NCBI GenBank assembly: GCA_050949885.1
Contig: JBMNGO010000004.1
Span: forward strand, 112,629-176,628
Direction of reading: 5' to 3'
Length of the DNA: 64,000 nucleotides
From: JBMNGO01 sp050949885
Lineage (GTDB): Bacteria; Bacillota; Syntrophomonadia; Syntrophomonadales; Syntrophomonadaceae
The notes under the pieces were generated by a model. That model made no database searches. It was not told the DNA's origin and saw only the letters and a list, made by a program, of their open reading frames with translations. Position 1 is the first letter of the stretch; each line of letters starts with the position of its first letter. Shown one piece after another: positions 45,027 through 53,670 of the stretch. The position numbers were made by a program, and so were the translations under genes.

Positions 45027-45102
45027 GGGCCTATAGCTCAGCTGGTAGAGCTACCGGCTCATAACCGGTTGGTCCCAGGTTCGAGTCCTGGTAGGCCCAC
45101 CA
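45027..45102 (+). tRNA. tRNA-Met(CAT)
   Basis: Acceptor GGGCCTA/TAGGCCC, anticodon CAT at 45060-45062, encoded CCA. Elongator-type; a TilS-modified Ile2 tRNA also has CAT and cannot be fully excluded. Confidence 0.85.
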
Positions 45103-45106
45103 TTTT

Positions 45107-45181
45107 GGCCCCTTGGTCAAGCGGTTAAGACACCGCCCTTTCACGGCGGTAACGGGGGTTCGATTCCCCCAGGGGTCACCA
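45107..45181 (+). tRNA. tRNA-Glu(TTC), copy 1
   Basis: Acceptor GGCCCCT/AGGGGTC, anticodon TTC at 45140-45142, encoded CCA. One base differs from copy 2, in the T loop (GATTCC against GAGTCC). Confidence 0.93.
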
Positions 45182-45185
45182 TCAA

Positions 45186-45261
45186 GGGCGATTAGCTCAG
45201 TTGGGAGAGCACCTGCCTTACAAGCAGGGGGTCGGCAGTTCAAGCCTGTCATCGCCCACCA
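45186..45261 (+). tRNA. tRNA-Val(TAC), copy 1
   Basis: Acceptor GGGCGAT/ATCGCCC, anticodon TAC at 45219-45221, encoded CCA. One base differs from copy 2 (TTCAAG against TTCGAG). Confidence 0.93.
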
Positions 45262-45271
45262 TATTGAATTT

Positions 45272-45301
45272 AACTCGGAGTTAAAACCCGAGTTTTTTTT
45301 T
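45272..45301 (+). terminator. Terminator of the Met-Glu-Val operon
   Basis: AACTCGG (45272-45278) pairs with CCGAGTT (45288-45294), followed by a run of nine T. Confidence 0.85.
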
Positions 45302-45393
45302 GGGGGACCCAAGAGACTGCCTCCTGGTCCATGAGTAAGATTGTGTAATTTGGGAAGACTTATCTATAGACCAAAAGGCTTCCAGGAGAATAT

Positions 45394-46608
45394 ATGGACG
45401 GGAAAAAATGGGATTTGGCGGCTCTTGCCTTCATCCCTTTAATTATGACTCTGGGTAACTCAATGCTAATACCAGTGTTACCTTTGATTGAAAAAAAAAT
45501 AAACATCACCGGCTTCCAATCAAGTTTGTTAATTTCCATCTATTCTATAGTGTCAATTGGGCTGATTCCCATAGCTGGATTCCTATCCGACCGTTATGGC
45601 AGGAAAAAAATAATCCTGCCCAGCCTTTTCCTGACTGGCTTAGGGGGACTAATCTCAGGCATTGCTGCCTGGAAAATGGAAGATCCTTATAATGTTATCT
45701 TATTGGGCAGGATGATCCAGGGGGTAGGCTCATCCGGTGCTTTCCCGGTGGTTATTCCTACCGTGGGGGATTTGTTCGCAAAAGACAGCGATATTAGCAA
45801 AGGCCTTGGGGTTATTGAAACATCCAATACTTTTGGAAAAGTATTAAGCCCTATTTTGGGGTCTTTTCTGGCCACTCTGATTTGGTTTGCGCCATTTTTA
45901 TTTATTCCCTTATTATCAGTTACCGCTATGCTGATGGTGGGTATGCTGGTAAAGCTTCCAGCCAATAATCAGACCAATAAAATGAGCTTCAAAAAGTTTT
46001 GGCATCAAATAGGGTCTATTCTGCAGCAGAAGGGAAGATGGCTTTATGCTATTTTTTTTCTGGGGTGGGTGGGTATGTTTGTTTACTTCGGCATTCTCAT
46101 TTATTTTACCACGGTGCTGGAAAACAAATTTGGCATTGAAGCCTTAACCCGAGGGTTTATTATTGCCATTCCACTCCTGGGTCTTTGTATTACTTCTTTT
46201 TTGGTAGGGGAGAAGATGGGGAAGCAAAAAAAACTGATGAAATGGATAGCATTTGGCGGGACTATGCTCACATCGGGAGCCATGCTGGTGGCTGCCTGGC
46301 AGTGGAAATCATTAATTGTTTTAATCACTATTTTTGTCTTTGCCGGCATAGGCATAGGGGCTCTTTTACCGAGCCTGGACGCTATGATTACCGAAGGCAT
46401 CGAAAAAGAACATAGAGGAACAGTAACTTCTTTATATAGCAGTATGAGACTCTTGGGAGTGGCCCTGGGATCGTCTTTTGCGGCTCTGATGCTGGAAACC
46501 TCAGTAAAAGCGCTATTTGTGATACTGCTGGCAGTAGGGCTGGTGGCAGGTACTGTTATCTTAGGGGCTATTAAGCCTAAGGATGATATGCAAGCCGCAA
46601 AAACGTAA
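45394..46608 (+). CDS. MFS transporter
   Basis: 404 residues with about 12 membrane segments and the MFS loop 2-3 motif GFLSDRYGRKKIILPSL. The LGRMIQGVGSSGAFPVV segment resembles drug/proton antiporters. Substrate unknown. ATG with SD CAGGAG. It lies between two tRNA Glu-Val pairs. Confidence 0.85.
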   Translation: MDGKKWDLAALAFIPLIMTLGNSMLIPVLPLIEKKINITGFQSSLLISIYSIVSIGLIPIAGFLSDRYGRKKIILPSLFLTGLGGLISGIAAWKMEDPYNVILLGRMIQGVGSSGAFPVVIPTVGDLFAKDSDISKGLGVIETSNTFGKVLSPILGSFLATLIWFAPFLFIPLLSVTAMLMVGMLVKLPANNQTNKMSFKKFWHQIGSILQQKGRWLYAIFFLGWVGMFVYFGILIYFTTVLENKFGIEALTRGFIIAIPLLGLCITSFLVGEKMGKQKKLMKWIAFGGTMLTSGAMLVAAWQWKSLIVLITIFVFAGIGIGALLPSLDAMITEGIEKEHRGTVTSLYSSMRLLGVALGSSFAALMLETSVKALFVILLAVGLVAGTVILGAIKPKDDMQAAKT

Positions 46609-46737
46609 ATGATACTTTCATGAAGGAAAAGCCTGTTCTCTTGGAATAGTCTGGGTAACTAGCTATAGCACTTTCTATATTCTTTCACTTGTTTTTTTTC
46701 GTTCTATGCTTTAAAATACCTCATGTAGCCTAAAAAA

Positions 46738-46812
46738 GGCCCCTTGGTCAAGCGGTTAAGACACCGCCCTTTCACGGCGGTAACGGGGGTTCGAGTCCCC
46801 CAGGGGTCACCA
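46738..46812 (+). tRNA. tRNA-Glu(TTC), copy 2
   Basis: Same 75-base gene as at 45107 apart from one T-loop base. Encoded CCA. Confidence 0.93.
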
Positions 46813-46815
46813 TGA

Positions 46816-46891
46816 GGGCGATTAGCTCAGTTGGGAGAGCACCTGCCTTACAAGCAGGGGGTCGGCAGTTCGAGCCTGTCATCGCCCACCA
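46816..46891 (+). tRNA. tRNA-Val(TAC), copy 2
   Basis: Same 76-base gene as at 45186 apart from one T-loop base. Encoded CCA. Confidence 0.93.
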
Positions 46892-46902
46892 TATGAAATC
46901 AT

Positions 46903-46930
46903 AGCTCGGGATAACCCCCGGGTTGTTTCT
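46903..46930 (+). terminator. Terminator after the second Glu-Val pair
   Basis: CTCGGG (46905-46910) pairs with CCCGGG (46917-46922) with one G-T wobble, followed by a T-rich run. Confidence 0.55.
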
Positions 46931-47502
46931 TATATACCAATAGAGCCATCTTCCTCGTACCCCTGTCTTGGCAGGGGATCAAATCTGAGGCTTTTAATTC
47001 TCCAATTATCTCCCGTTTTTTCGCTGGCTACCAGGAATTCATAAGCATCTCCCGGGTCATAGCAGTCATATAAAATCACTTTAAAGATAATGAAGTCTTT
47101 TTCTGGATGGAAATACTCAGCCTCAGCGAAATGATCTTCTGTCAGGATGGGGAGACCATCACAGGGGATAATAATTTGTTTTTGCAACTGAGGATTCCAG
47201 GTAGTATAAGCTGCTATTATATCTTGGGCCAGGTCTTCATTAAAACCATTGCTCAAGTATTCCAGTATTATCTCAGGGGTGTCACCGTGCTGGGAAATAA
47301 GATAGTCATTCAAATAATATAATTCACCAAAGAAAGAAGAATATAATTTAAAACTGTCCACTGCAGAATAAAAGGCCAGTTTTTCCTCTTCGGAAGCATT
47401 TAGCAAGGGTTGAAAGCCTTTCACCATGTACCCTTCCCCAAAGGACATACAGTTGGCGGGAACAGACACCAGCAGGGCAAGAATGATTAGTTGCTTAAGC
47501 AA
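46930..47502 (-). CDS. Exported hypothetical protein
   Basis: A signal-like segment (LKQLIILALLVSVPANC) precedes an acidic outer domain of about 170 residues; the Cys may be a lipobox variant. The family is not recognised. The longest frame begins at 47544, but SD AAAGGAGG fits TTG at 47502 (10 nt). It converges with the tRNA genes. Confidence 0.55.
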   Translation of the reverse strand: MLKQLIILALLVSVPANCMSFGEGYMVKGFQPLLNASEEEKLAFYSAVDSFKLYSSFFGELYYLNDYLISQHGDTPEIILEYLSNGFNEDLAQDIIAAYTTWNPQLQKQIIIPCDGLPILTEDHFAEAEYFHPEKDFIIFKVILYDCYDPGDAYEFLVASEKTGDNWRIKSLRFDPLPRQGYEEDGSIGI

Positions 47503-47730
47503 TAGAGTATGGCCTCCTTTGCTCCAGACTTTCGTACTAAACATCTTACTCCTGCTGTTAAAAATAATCCCAAAAAAAAAGAACTTATCGGTCGATAGGA
47601 TATTATAAAAATAAATACATGAATCGCCGATAAGCTAGATTATTTTATTTTTTGTGCATATTTAAGGACAAAATCAGTCAGAGAAAAGCAGGTGGGGAAA
47701 ACCATAGTGGTCACCACCTGCTTTACAATG

Positions 47731-48579
47731 TTAAGCTTCATAAAAACAAACACCCAGAAGTCCGGGGCCTGTATGTACCCCCAGGGCGGGGCTGATATCT
47801 GAGGAAATAAACTCTTTTATATTGGGCAGAATCTTTAATCTGTTTACCAATGCTTCAAACTCCTGGGCAGCGCCGCCATGAACAACAGCCAGGTGAATGG
47901 TGCTGTTATTTACGGCTTCTTCAACAATGTTAGCCAGTTTTTCAATGGATTTTGATCTGCCCCGGGCTTTACAGTAAGTGAAGTATTTTCCTTCCTCATT
48001 AACGGATATTACAGGCTTAACATCCAGGAATTGGCCGAGCATACCCGCTACTTGTCCAATCCGGCCACCTTTGCGCAGGTATTCCAGGGTTTCCAGTATA
48101 TAAAACACTTTCATGCGTTCCCGGAGGGAATGGAGTCTATCAACTATTTCCTGAAAATTGAATCCATTGGCAATTGACTTGGCAGCTTCAATAATCATCC
48201 AGCCTGTTCCCATAGAAAGGGTTTTTGAATCAAGAACCTTTATCACCATACTGTCAAAGTCTTTGGCCGCCAGACGGACCGCATCAACCGTACCTGATAA
48301 ACCGGATGATATATGGATCGCCAGTAAATGAGTAAACCCCTGTTGTTTAATATTGCCTATGAGTTCCTTTATTTCATTGACTGAGGGCATAGAGGTGGTG
48401 GGAATCTCTGCAGGCATTCGGCTGTAAACTGTTGATGGCTGAATATCAACCCGGTCTGAGTATTCCCCGTCAGGATAAATAACCTTTAGTGGGATAACTT
48501 TAATATTATAATGGTTTATTAGTTCCATGGGCAAATCACAGGCGCTGTCAGCCATAATGGCAATTTTTTCATTTCCCAA
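47731..48579 (-). CDS. DegV family fatty-acid-binding protein
   Basis: 282 residues with the DegV fold: IAIMADSACDLP at the start, TTSMPSVNEI, HISSGLSGT and the LGVHTGPGLLGVCFYE end, which together bind a fatty acid head and tail. Related to FakB subunits that feed host fatty acids to FakA, though no fakA is near. SD GGAGG fits TTG at 48579; the frame from 48666 is too long. Confidence 0.87.
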   Translation of the reverse strand: MGNEKIAIMADSACDLPMELINHYNIKVIPLKVIYPDGEYSDRVDIQPSTVYSRMPAEIPTTSMPSVNEIKELIGNIKQQGFTHLLAIHISSGLSGTVDAVRLAAKDFDSMVIKVLDSKTLSMGTGWMIIEAAKSIANGFNFQEIVDRLHSLRERMKVFYILETLEYLRKGGRIGQVAGMLGQFLDVKPVISVNEEGKYFTYCKARGRSKSIEKLANIVEEAVNNSTIHLAVVHGGAAQEFEALVNRLKILPNIKEFISSDISPALGVHTGPGLLGVCFYEA

Positions 48580-48733
48580 GATAACTCCTCCATATAGTAC
48601 ATTATTGGTTATTAGTTTAATGTATTTTACCGCAAAAAGAAATAAATATATCCCATACCTTGACATTTCGTTATGGGAAGACTAAACTTAATCGTAAAGT
48701 AGTTTTACTTTACAGCGGGGAGAACATCCTGGT

Positions 48734-49075
48734 ATGTTGGAAAAGATTAGTCACATGGTTATGCTTAAAGACTTCTACGGACCGCTGCTTACTGACAAAC
48801 AACAGTTGGTGCTAAGTCTTTATTATGAAGAGGATCTTTCCCTTTCGGAAATTGCCGATAATATGAATATTACCCGGCAGGCTGTATATGATCTTTTAAA
48901 AAGGGCCGAAAGCGCCCTGGAAGATTATGAAAAACGCCTGCAGTTGGTGGACAAGTTTAATAAGAATCGCCAGCGTTTAAATGAAGTATACCGGATTTTA
49001 GACCATCACCAAAGTGACGCCCAAGACATTGCCCGGGCGATAAATATACTCCGAGAGATTACCGAGATGGTTTAG
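48734..49075 (+). CDS. ylxM: YlxM-like SRP-associated regulator
   Basis: 113-residue UPF0122 protein with a sigma-4-like HTH (LSLSEIADNMNITRQAVYDLLKRAE). It precedes ffh by 19 bp in the usual SRP arrangement and is known to interact with SRP in related bacteria. Confidence 0.9.
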   Translation: MLEKISHMVMLKDFYGPLLTDKQQLVLSLYYEEDLSLSEIADNMNITRQAVYDLLKRAESALEDYEKRLQLVDKFNKNRQRLNEVYRILDHHQSDAQDIARAINILREITEMV

Positions 49076-49094
49076 AAAAAGGAGAGTATAATAA

Positions 49095-50438
49095 GTGGCA
49101 TTTGAAAGTCTTTCTGAAAGGCTCCAGGAAGTATTTAAAAAACTTCGGGGTAAAGGCAAAATTAACGAAGAAGACGTTAAAGTCGCCATGCGAGAAGTAC
49201 GTCTCGCTCTTCTGGAAGCCGATGTTAATTTCAAAGTAGTCAAGGATTTTATCGCCAGGGTCCGTGACCGGGCTGTTGGCCAGGAAGTGCTGCAAAGTAT
49301 TACTCCGGGACAACAGGTTATAAAGATTGTTCACGATGAAATGACCGCATTAATGGGAGGATCTGAGAGTAAACTGAACATGTCGGCGCGTCCTCCTATT
49401 GTAGTTATGGTTGTGGGGCTGCAGGGCTCAGGTAAGACAACTTCTTCGGCCAAGCTGGCCAAACGGCTGGTTAAAGAAGGGCGGCGGCCTTTGCTGGTGG
49501 CTGCAGACGTGTATCGGCCAGCAGCAATCAAACAACTTCAGGTTTTGGGAGAACAGGTTGGGGTTCCGGTATTCTCTATGGGTGAGCAGAATCCTGTCAG
49601 CATTGCCCGAGGGGCTGTTGAATATGCTAAGAGCCAAAACCGGGATGTGGTTATCCTGGACACAGCTGGCCGTCTACATATAAATGAAGAATTGATGAAT
49701 GAACTGAAACAGATCAAGTCAGTGATTAACCCCCATGAAATACTGCTGGTGGTTGATGCCATGACCGGCCAGGATGCTGTTAATGTGGCAGAAAACTTTA
49801 ACAAGGAGCTTCAACTTACCGGAGTAATCCTTACCAAGATGGACGGGGATAGCCGGGGCGGAGCAGCTCTTTCAGTAAAAGCGGTAACCGGGTGCCCTAT
49901 TAAATATGTGGGCATGGGAGAGAAAATGGATGCCTTGGAAGTTTTCTTTCCAGACCGAATGGCTTCCAGGATATTGGACATGGGAGATATACTCAGTCTG
50001 GTGGAAAAGGCCCAGGCTAACCTGGATGAGAAAAAAGCCCTGGAAATGCAGAGGAAGATCCGTCAGCAGGAATTTACCCTGGAGGATTTTCTGGATCAAA
50101 TTCAACAAGTTCGTTCCATGGGACCTTTAGAAGAATTGCTGAGCATGATCCCGGGAATGGGGAAACAGATGAAGGGTTTGCAAGGTAACCTGGATGAAAA
50201 AGAGATTCTTAAGGTGGAAGCAATAGTAAGATCCATGACTCCGGCTGAACGCCGAGATCCGGCTATTTTAAACGGCAGCAGAAAAAAACGGATAGCGAAG
50301 GGAAGCGGAACCCGGGTTCAGGATGTCAACAGGCTTTTAAAGCAGTTTGAGGAATCCCGGAAACTAATGAAGCAATTTGCCGATATGAGTTCTCGGAAAG
50401 GGAGAAAGGGAGTACTACCCCCGTTCAAACTATTCTGA
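49095..50438 (+). CDS. ffh: Signal recognition particle GTPase Ffh
   Basis: 447 residues: N domain, G domain with GLQGSGKTTSSAKLA (P-loop), DTAGRL and TKMDGDSRGG, and an M domain (GPLEELLSMIPGMGKQMKG, GSGTRVQDVNRLLKQFEE). GTG start with SD GGAG. The C-terminus is short and lacks a long Met-rich tail. Confidence 0.94.
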   Translation: MAFESLSERLQEVFKKLRGKGKINEEDVKVAMREVRLALLEADVNFKVVKDFIARVRDRAVGQEVLQSITPGQQVIKIVHDEMTALMGGSESKLNMSARPPIVVMVVGLQGSGKTTSSAKLAKRLVKEGRRPLLVAADVYRPAAIKQLQVLGEQVGVPVFSMGEQNPVSIARGAVEYAKSQNRDVVILDTAGRLHINEELMNELKQIKSVINPHEILLVVDAMTGQDAVNVAENFNKELQLTGVILTKMDGDSRGGAALSVKAVTGCPIKYVGMGEKMDALEVFFPDRMASRILDMGDILSLVEKAQANLDEKKALEMQRKIRQQEFTLEDFLDQIQQVRSMGPLEELLSMIPGMGKQMKGLQGNLDEKEILKVEAIVRSMTPAERRDPAILNGSRKKRIAKGSGTRVQDVNRLLKQFEESRKLMKQFADMSSRKGRKGVLPPFKLF

Positions 50439-50486
50439 GTTAATGACAACATATATACAAACGATGGTATTAAGGGAGGTGAACAG

Positions 50487-50753
50487 GTGGCAACAAGAAT
50501 CCGTCTAAGAAGAATGGGAGCCAAGAAGAACCCCTTCTATAGAGTAGTGGTAGCCGATTCCAGGTCCCCCAGAGACGGGAGATTTATCGAGGAGATTGGA
50601 TACTACGACCCTACAACTGACCCTGCAACGGTTAAAATCGACGAAGAAAAGGCAATGAAGTGGCTCAGGAATGGGGCACAACCTTCCGATACTGCCAAAT
50701 CTCTCTTGCAGAAACAGGGTATTATGGATAAGTTTGCTGAAAGCAAGAAGTAG
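50487..50753 (+). CDS. rpsP: 30S ribosomal protein S16
   Basis: 88 residues, the normal length, with IRLRRMGAKKNPFYRVVVADSR and GRFIEEIGYYDP. GTG start with SD GGGAGGTG. Confidence 0.96.
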   Translation: MATRIRLRRMGAKKNPFYRVVVADSRSPRDGRFIEEIGYYDPTTDPATVKIDEEKAMKWLRNGAQPSDTAKSLLQKQGIMDKFAESKK

Positions 50754-50779
50754 CAAATGCAAGCAAGGGGTGAATATAA

Positions 50780-51010
50780 GTGAAGGAACTGGTAAAGTAT
50801 ATTGCAGAATCACTTGTTGAAAAACCGGAAGAAGTTGAGGTCAATGAAATTGAAGGTGAAAGATCCATTATTCTTGAGCTGAAAGTCGCTCCGGAGGATA
50901 TGGGGAAAGTCATCGGAAAACAAGGCAAAATAGCTAATTCCATTAGAACCTTGGTCAAAGCAGCAGCAGCCAAGGAAGGTAAAAGAGTAGTTGTAGAGAT
51001 TCTCAGATAG
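50780..51010 (+). CDS. khpA: KhpA, KH-domain RNA-binding protein
   Basis: 76 residues with a single KH domain and the GxxG loop in GKVIGKQGKIANSIRTL. Works with KhpB in RNA binding and cell elongation in relatives. GTG start, SD AAGGGG. Confidence 0.93.
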   Translation: MKELVKYIAESLVEKPEEVEVNEIEGERSIILELKVAPEDMGKVIGKQGKIANSIRTLVKAAAAKEGKRVVVEILR

Positions 51011-51069
51011 GGCTAAATTTTTAGCCCTTTATAAATTTTAGCCAGGGAGGTTTCCTGGGAGGTGATCAA

Positions 51070-51588
51070 TTGGCGGATAGTGATAATCTGGTGGCTGTAG
51101 GCAAGCTTGGCGGGACCTACGGTTACGAAGGCTGGATGAAGCTGTTGCCGTTAACTGATTTCCCGGAAAGGCTGAAAAACCTTCATGAGGTTTATATAAC
51201 GGAGCCCGGATTACAGAAGAGTATTGTAGAAGCCGTCAAAAATTACCGGGATATTTTCCTTATAAAACTACAGGGTATCGATTCCAAAGAACAAGCACAA
51301 CCATATGTGAGCAGAATAATCAATGTGGAAATGAGCCAGGTATTTCCATTGCCTGAAGGCTACTACTATCATTTTCAACTCGAGGGGCTGGCTGTATACG
51401 ATAGGGCCAAAGGGTATTTGGGTAAAATAGATAGTATAATAGAAACCGGGGCCAATGATATATATCTGGTCAATTCGGAAAAATACGGTGAGGTACTTAT
51501 CCCGGCTATTAAACAGGTGGTTATTGATATTGATATTGAAAAAAAGATTATGCAGGTAGATCTTCTTCCAGGTCTAGTGGAAGAATAA
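51070..51588 (+). CDS. rimM: Ribosome maturation factor RimM
   Basis: 172 residues: N-terminal VGKLGGTYGYEGWMKL and C-terminal PRC-barrel (YDRAKGYLGKIDSIIETGANDIYLV). Assists 30S maturation. TTG start with SD GGGAGGTG. Confidence 0.93.
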   Translation: MADSDNLVAVGKLGGTYGYEGWMKLLPLTDFPERLKNLHEVYITEPGLQKSIVEAVKNYRDIFLIKLQGIDSKEQAQPYVSRIINVEMSQVFPLPEGYYYHFQLEGLAVYDRAKGYLGKIDSIIETGANDIYLVNSEKYGEVLIPAIKQVVIDIDIEKKIMQVDLLPGLVEE

Positions 51589-51608
51589 AGTGGTGTATTT
51601 TAGGTAAG

Positions 51609-52343
51609 ATGAAAATTGACATTCTCACCCTGTTCCCTGAAATGTTTTCTTCACCCCTTAATGAAAGCATTATCAAACGGGCGCAGGAAAAAGGCTTGCT
51701 AGATATAAATACGGTCAATATTCGAGAATATGCCGACAACAAGCACCAACAAGTTGATGATTACCCCTATGGCGGCGGTGCCGGTATGGTTATGAAACCG
51801 GAGGTAATCAGTGCTGCCCTGGAAGCATACAGGGGAGGTAATTCTCGCGTAATCTATCTTTCGCCCCAGGGGCAATTGCTAAACCAGGCCAAAATAGAGG
51901 AATTGGCTACTAATGATCATTTGATTCTGCTCTGTGGTCACTACGAGGGTATAGATGAAAGGGTTATTGATCAGGTTGATGACGAAATCTCTATTGGTGA
52001 TTACATTTTGACCGGAGGAGAATTACCGGCTATGGTTCTGGTTGATGCTGTAACCCGGCTGATTCCGGGGGTTTTGGGCCAGGAAGAATCCTTCCGGGAG
52101 GAGTCTTTCTCCGGCTTGCTGCTGGAGTATCCGCAGTATACCCGCCCCCGTGTATTCAAAGAAAAAGAGGTTCCTCCCGTCCTTCTCTCCGGGCATCACG
52201 AGAATATTAGAAAGTGGCGGCTTAGACAAAGACTCTTGCGAACCTTGTTAAAACGTCCTGATCTTCTCTTGCAGCGGGATTTTACTGAAGAAGAAAAAAA
52301 CATATTACAGGAAATTTTGTTCAACAGGGAGAAGCAGTTGTGA
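51609..52343 (+). CDS. trmD: tRNA (guanine37-N1)-methyltransferase TrmD
   Basis: 244 residues with the SPOUT knot: DILTLFPEMF, DYPYGGGAGMVMKPE, LLCGHYEGIDERV and SIGDYILTGGELPAMV. Its stop TGA overlaps the next start in GTGA. Confidence 0.95.
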   Translation: MKIDILTLFPEMFSSPLNESIIKRAQEKGLLDINTVNIREYADNKHQQVDDYPYGGGAGMVMKPEVISAALEAYRGGNSRVIYLSPQGQLLNQAKIEELATNDHLILLCGHYEGIDERVIDQVDDEISIGDYILTGGELPAMVLVDAVTRLIPGVLGQEESFREESFSGLLLEYPQYTRPRVFKEKEVPPVLLSGHHENIRKWRLRQRLLRTLLKRPDLLLQRDFTEEEKNILQEILFNREKQL

Positions 52344-52915
52344 GAAAATCCAAAGTATACATAGCTCTTATGCACTATCCCATGTATAACAAGCGTAAGC
52401 AAATTATTACCACCTCAGTAACTAACCTTGATTTGCATGATATTGCCAGGGCAGCCAGAACTTACGATGTTGACGGGTTTTACGTGGTTCACCCTTCTCC
52501 TGCCCAGCATGAATTAATTAACCGAATTATTTCGTACTGGCAAGATGGTTATGGAGGGATCTATAATCCCGATCGCAAGCAAGCCTTTGATCTAATTTAT
52601 TTGGCTGTGGATCTAAGAGAGGTTATTGGCTCCATAGAAGCCCAAACTGGGAAACCGGTACTTACTGTAGCTACTGATGCCAGTGTTTTCCCGGATAGTG
52701 TTGGTTATTCAACCCTGAGGGAAAAAATCTTTTTAGAAGAACAGGCTTTTTTGCTTATGTTTGGGACAGGGTGGGGTATAGAGGAGGATATAATCAGGCA
52801 GGCCACCTATGTGCTGGAGCCTATCGAACCCTACAGGGATTATAATCACCTGTCAGTTAGGAGTGCAGTATCCATTATTCTGGATCGATTACTGGGTGAA
52901 GACTGGTATAACTAG
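52340..52915 (+). CDS. SPOUT-like RNA methyltransferase (Methyltrn_RNA_4)
   Basis: 191 residues, start VYIALMHYPMYNKRKQIITTSVTNLDLHD and LLMFGTGWGIEEDI, typical of PF09936. Target RNA unproven. GTG start coupled to trmD. Confidence 0.88.
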   Translation: MRKSKVYIALMHYPMYNKRKQIITTSVTNLDLHDIARAARTYDVDGFYVVHPSPAQHELINRIISYWQDGYGGIYNPDRKQAFDLIYLAVDLREVIGSIEAQTGKPVLTVATDASVFPDSVGYSTLREKIFLEEQAFLLMFGTGWGIEEDIIRQATYVLEPIEPYRDYNHLSVRSAVSIILDRLLGEDWYN

Positions 52916-52925
52916 TTTATTGTGA

Positions 52926-52955
52926 TTGTACTTACATTAGGTTTTATGGTATACT
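52926..52955 (+). promoter_or_regulatory. Promoter of rplS
   Basis: TTGTAC (52926-52931), 18-bp spacer, TATACT (52950-52955) with a TGG extended -10. It separates rplS from trmD transcription. Confidence 0.6.
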
Positions 52956-52974
52956 AACTCTGTTCTGTGTTAAT

Positions 52975-53020
52975 AAAGATGGTCCGCTGCATTATTAATA
53001 AAATGTATGAACATCTTTCA
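52975..53020 (+). ncRNA. Candidate L19 leader structure
   Basis: AAAGATG (52975-52981) pairs with CATCTTT (53012-53018) around a loop containing GGTCCGCTGC, just before the rplS SD. Position fits the ribosomal protein L19 leader motif of Firmicutes; a covariance model would decide. Confidence 0.4.
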
Positions 53021-53035
53021 TAAGGAGGTAAAATA

Positions 53036-53392
53036 ATGGATGACATTATTCGGTCGATTGAAGAAGAATACCTGAAAAAAGATATTCCCAGATTTGGCCC
53101 GGGAGACATCGTAAAAGTCCATTTTAAGGTTATTGAAGGGACCAGGGAAAGAATTCAGGTTTACGAAGGTACAGTGATTAAAATCAGGGGAGAAGGCCTT
53201 TCTCGTACCTTCACGGTAAGAAGAACATCCTACGGCGTGTCGGTAGAGAGGACATTTCCCGTTCATTCGCCCAAAATCGCCAAGATTGAAGTAGTAAGGC
53301 AGAGTAAAGTGCGCAGAGCCAGACTATTCTATCTGCGTAATCTTACCGGCAAAAAGGCCCGGGTTAAGGAAAAAGGCTGGCATAAAAACTAA
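53036..53392 (+). CDS. rplS: 50S ribosomal protein L19
   Basis: 118 residues with PRFGPGDIVKVHFKVIEGTRERIQVYEG and FPVHSPKIAKIEVVR. ATG with SD AAGGAGG. A strong terminator follows, so it forms its own unit with the leader. Confidence 0.95.
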   Translation: MDDIIRSIEEEYLKKDIPRFGPGDIVKVHFKVIEGTRERIQVYEGTVIKIRGEGLSRTFTVRRTSYGVSVERTFPVHSPKIAKIEVVRQSKVRRARLFYLRNLTGKKARVKEKGWHKN

Positions 53393-53401
53393 AGAACTGA
53401 T

Positions 53402-53432
53402 AAAAAGAGAATACAAAGTATTCTCTTTTTGA
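53402..53432 (+). terminator. Strong terminator after rplS
   Basis: A perfect 13-bp stem (53402-53414 with 53418-53430) with a 3-nt loop, ending in a run of T. Confidence 0.85.
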
Positions 53433-53670
53433 TTAAGGGAAACCAGAGGGACGGTCTCTGCAGGAATAACCCTGTATCCTCCACGCCAACCGCTAGAACC
53501 GCCGAGCAGTTCACAAGCTTATTAACAACGTTGCCAACTCATAACAGGATCTTTCATGATGAATTGCCTTGCAATGGCAGATTAACTCACCACTTGGAGG
53601 ATCAAGATTTTCGAGCTCGGATTTTTGTACAGCTGTTCCCCTGGTTCCAACTGAGCTGGTGGTGTCGCCG
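53433..53670. other. Unexplained 240-bp leader before rbgA
   Basis: An open frame runs through from 53569 but its product (LGGSRFSSSDFCTAVPL) has no family match. lepB, often found here, is absent. The sequence may be an inserted repeat or a leader. No T-box or riboswitch was recognised. Confidence 0.35.

Noticed and set aside
53433..53670. T-box before rbgA
   Set aside because: The AGGGTGGNACCGCG core is not present; GGTGGTGTCGCC is only a partial look-alike.
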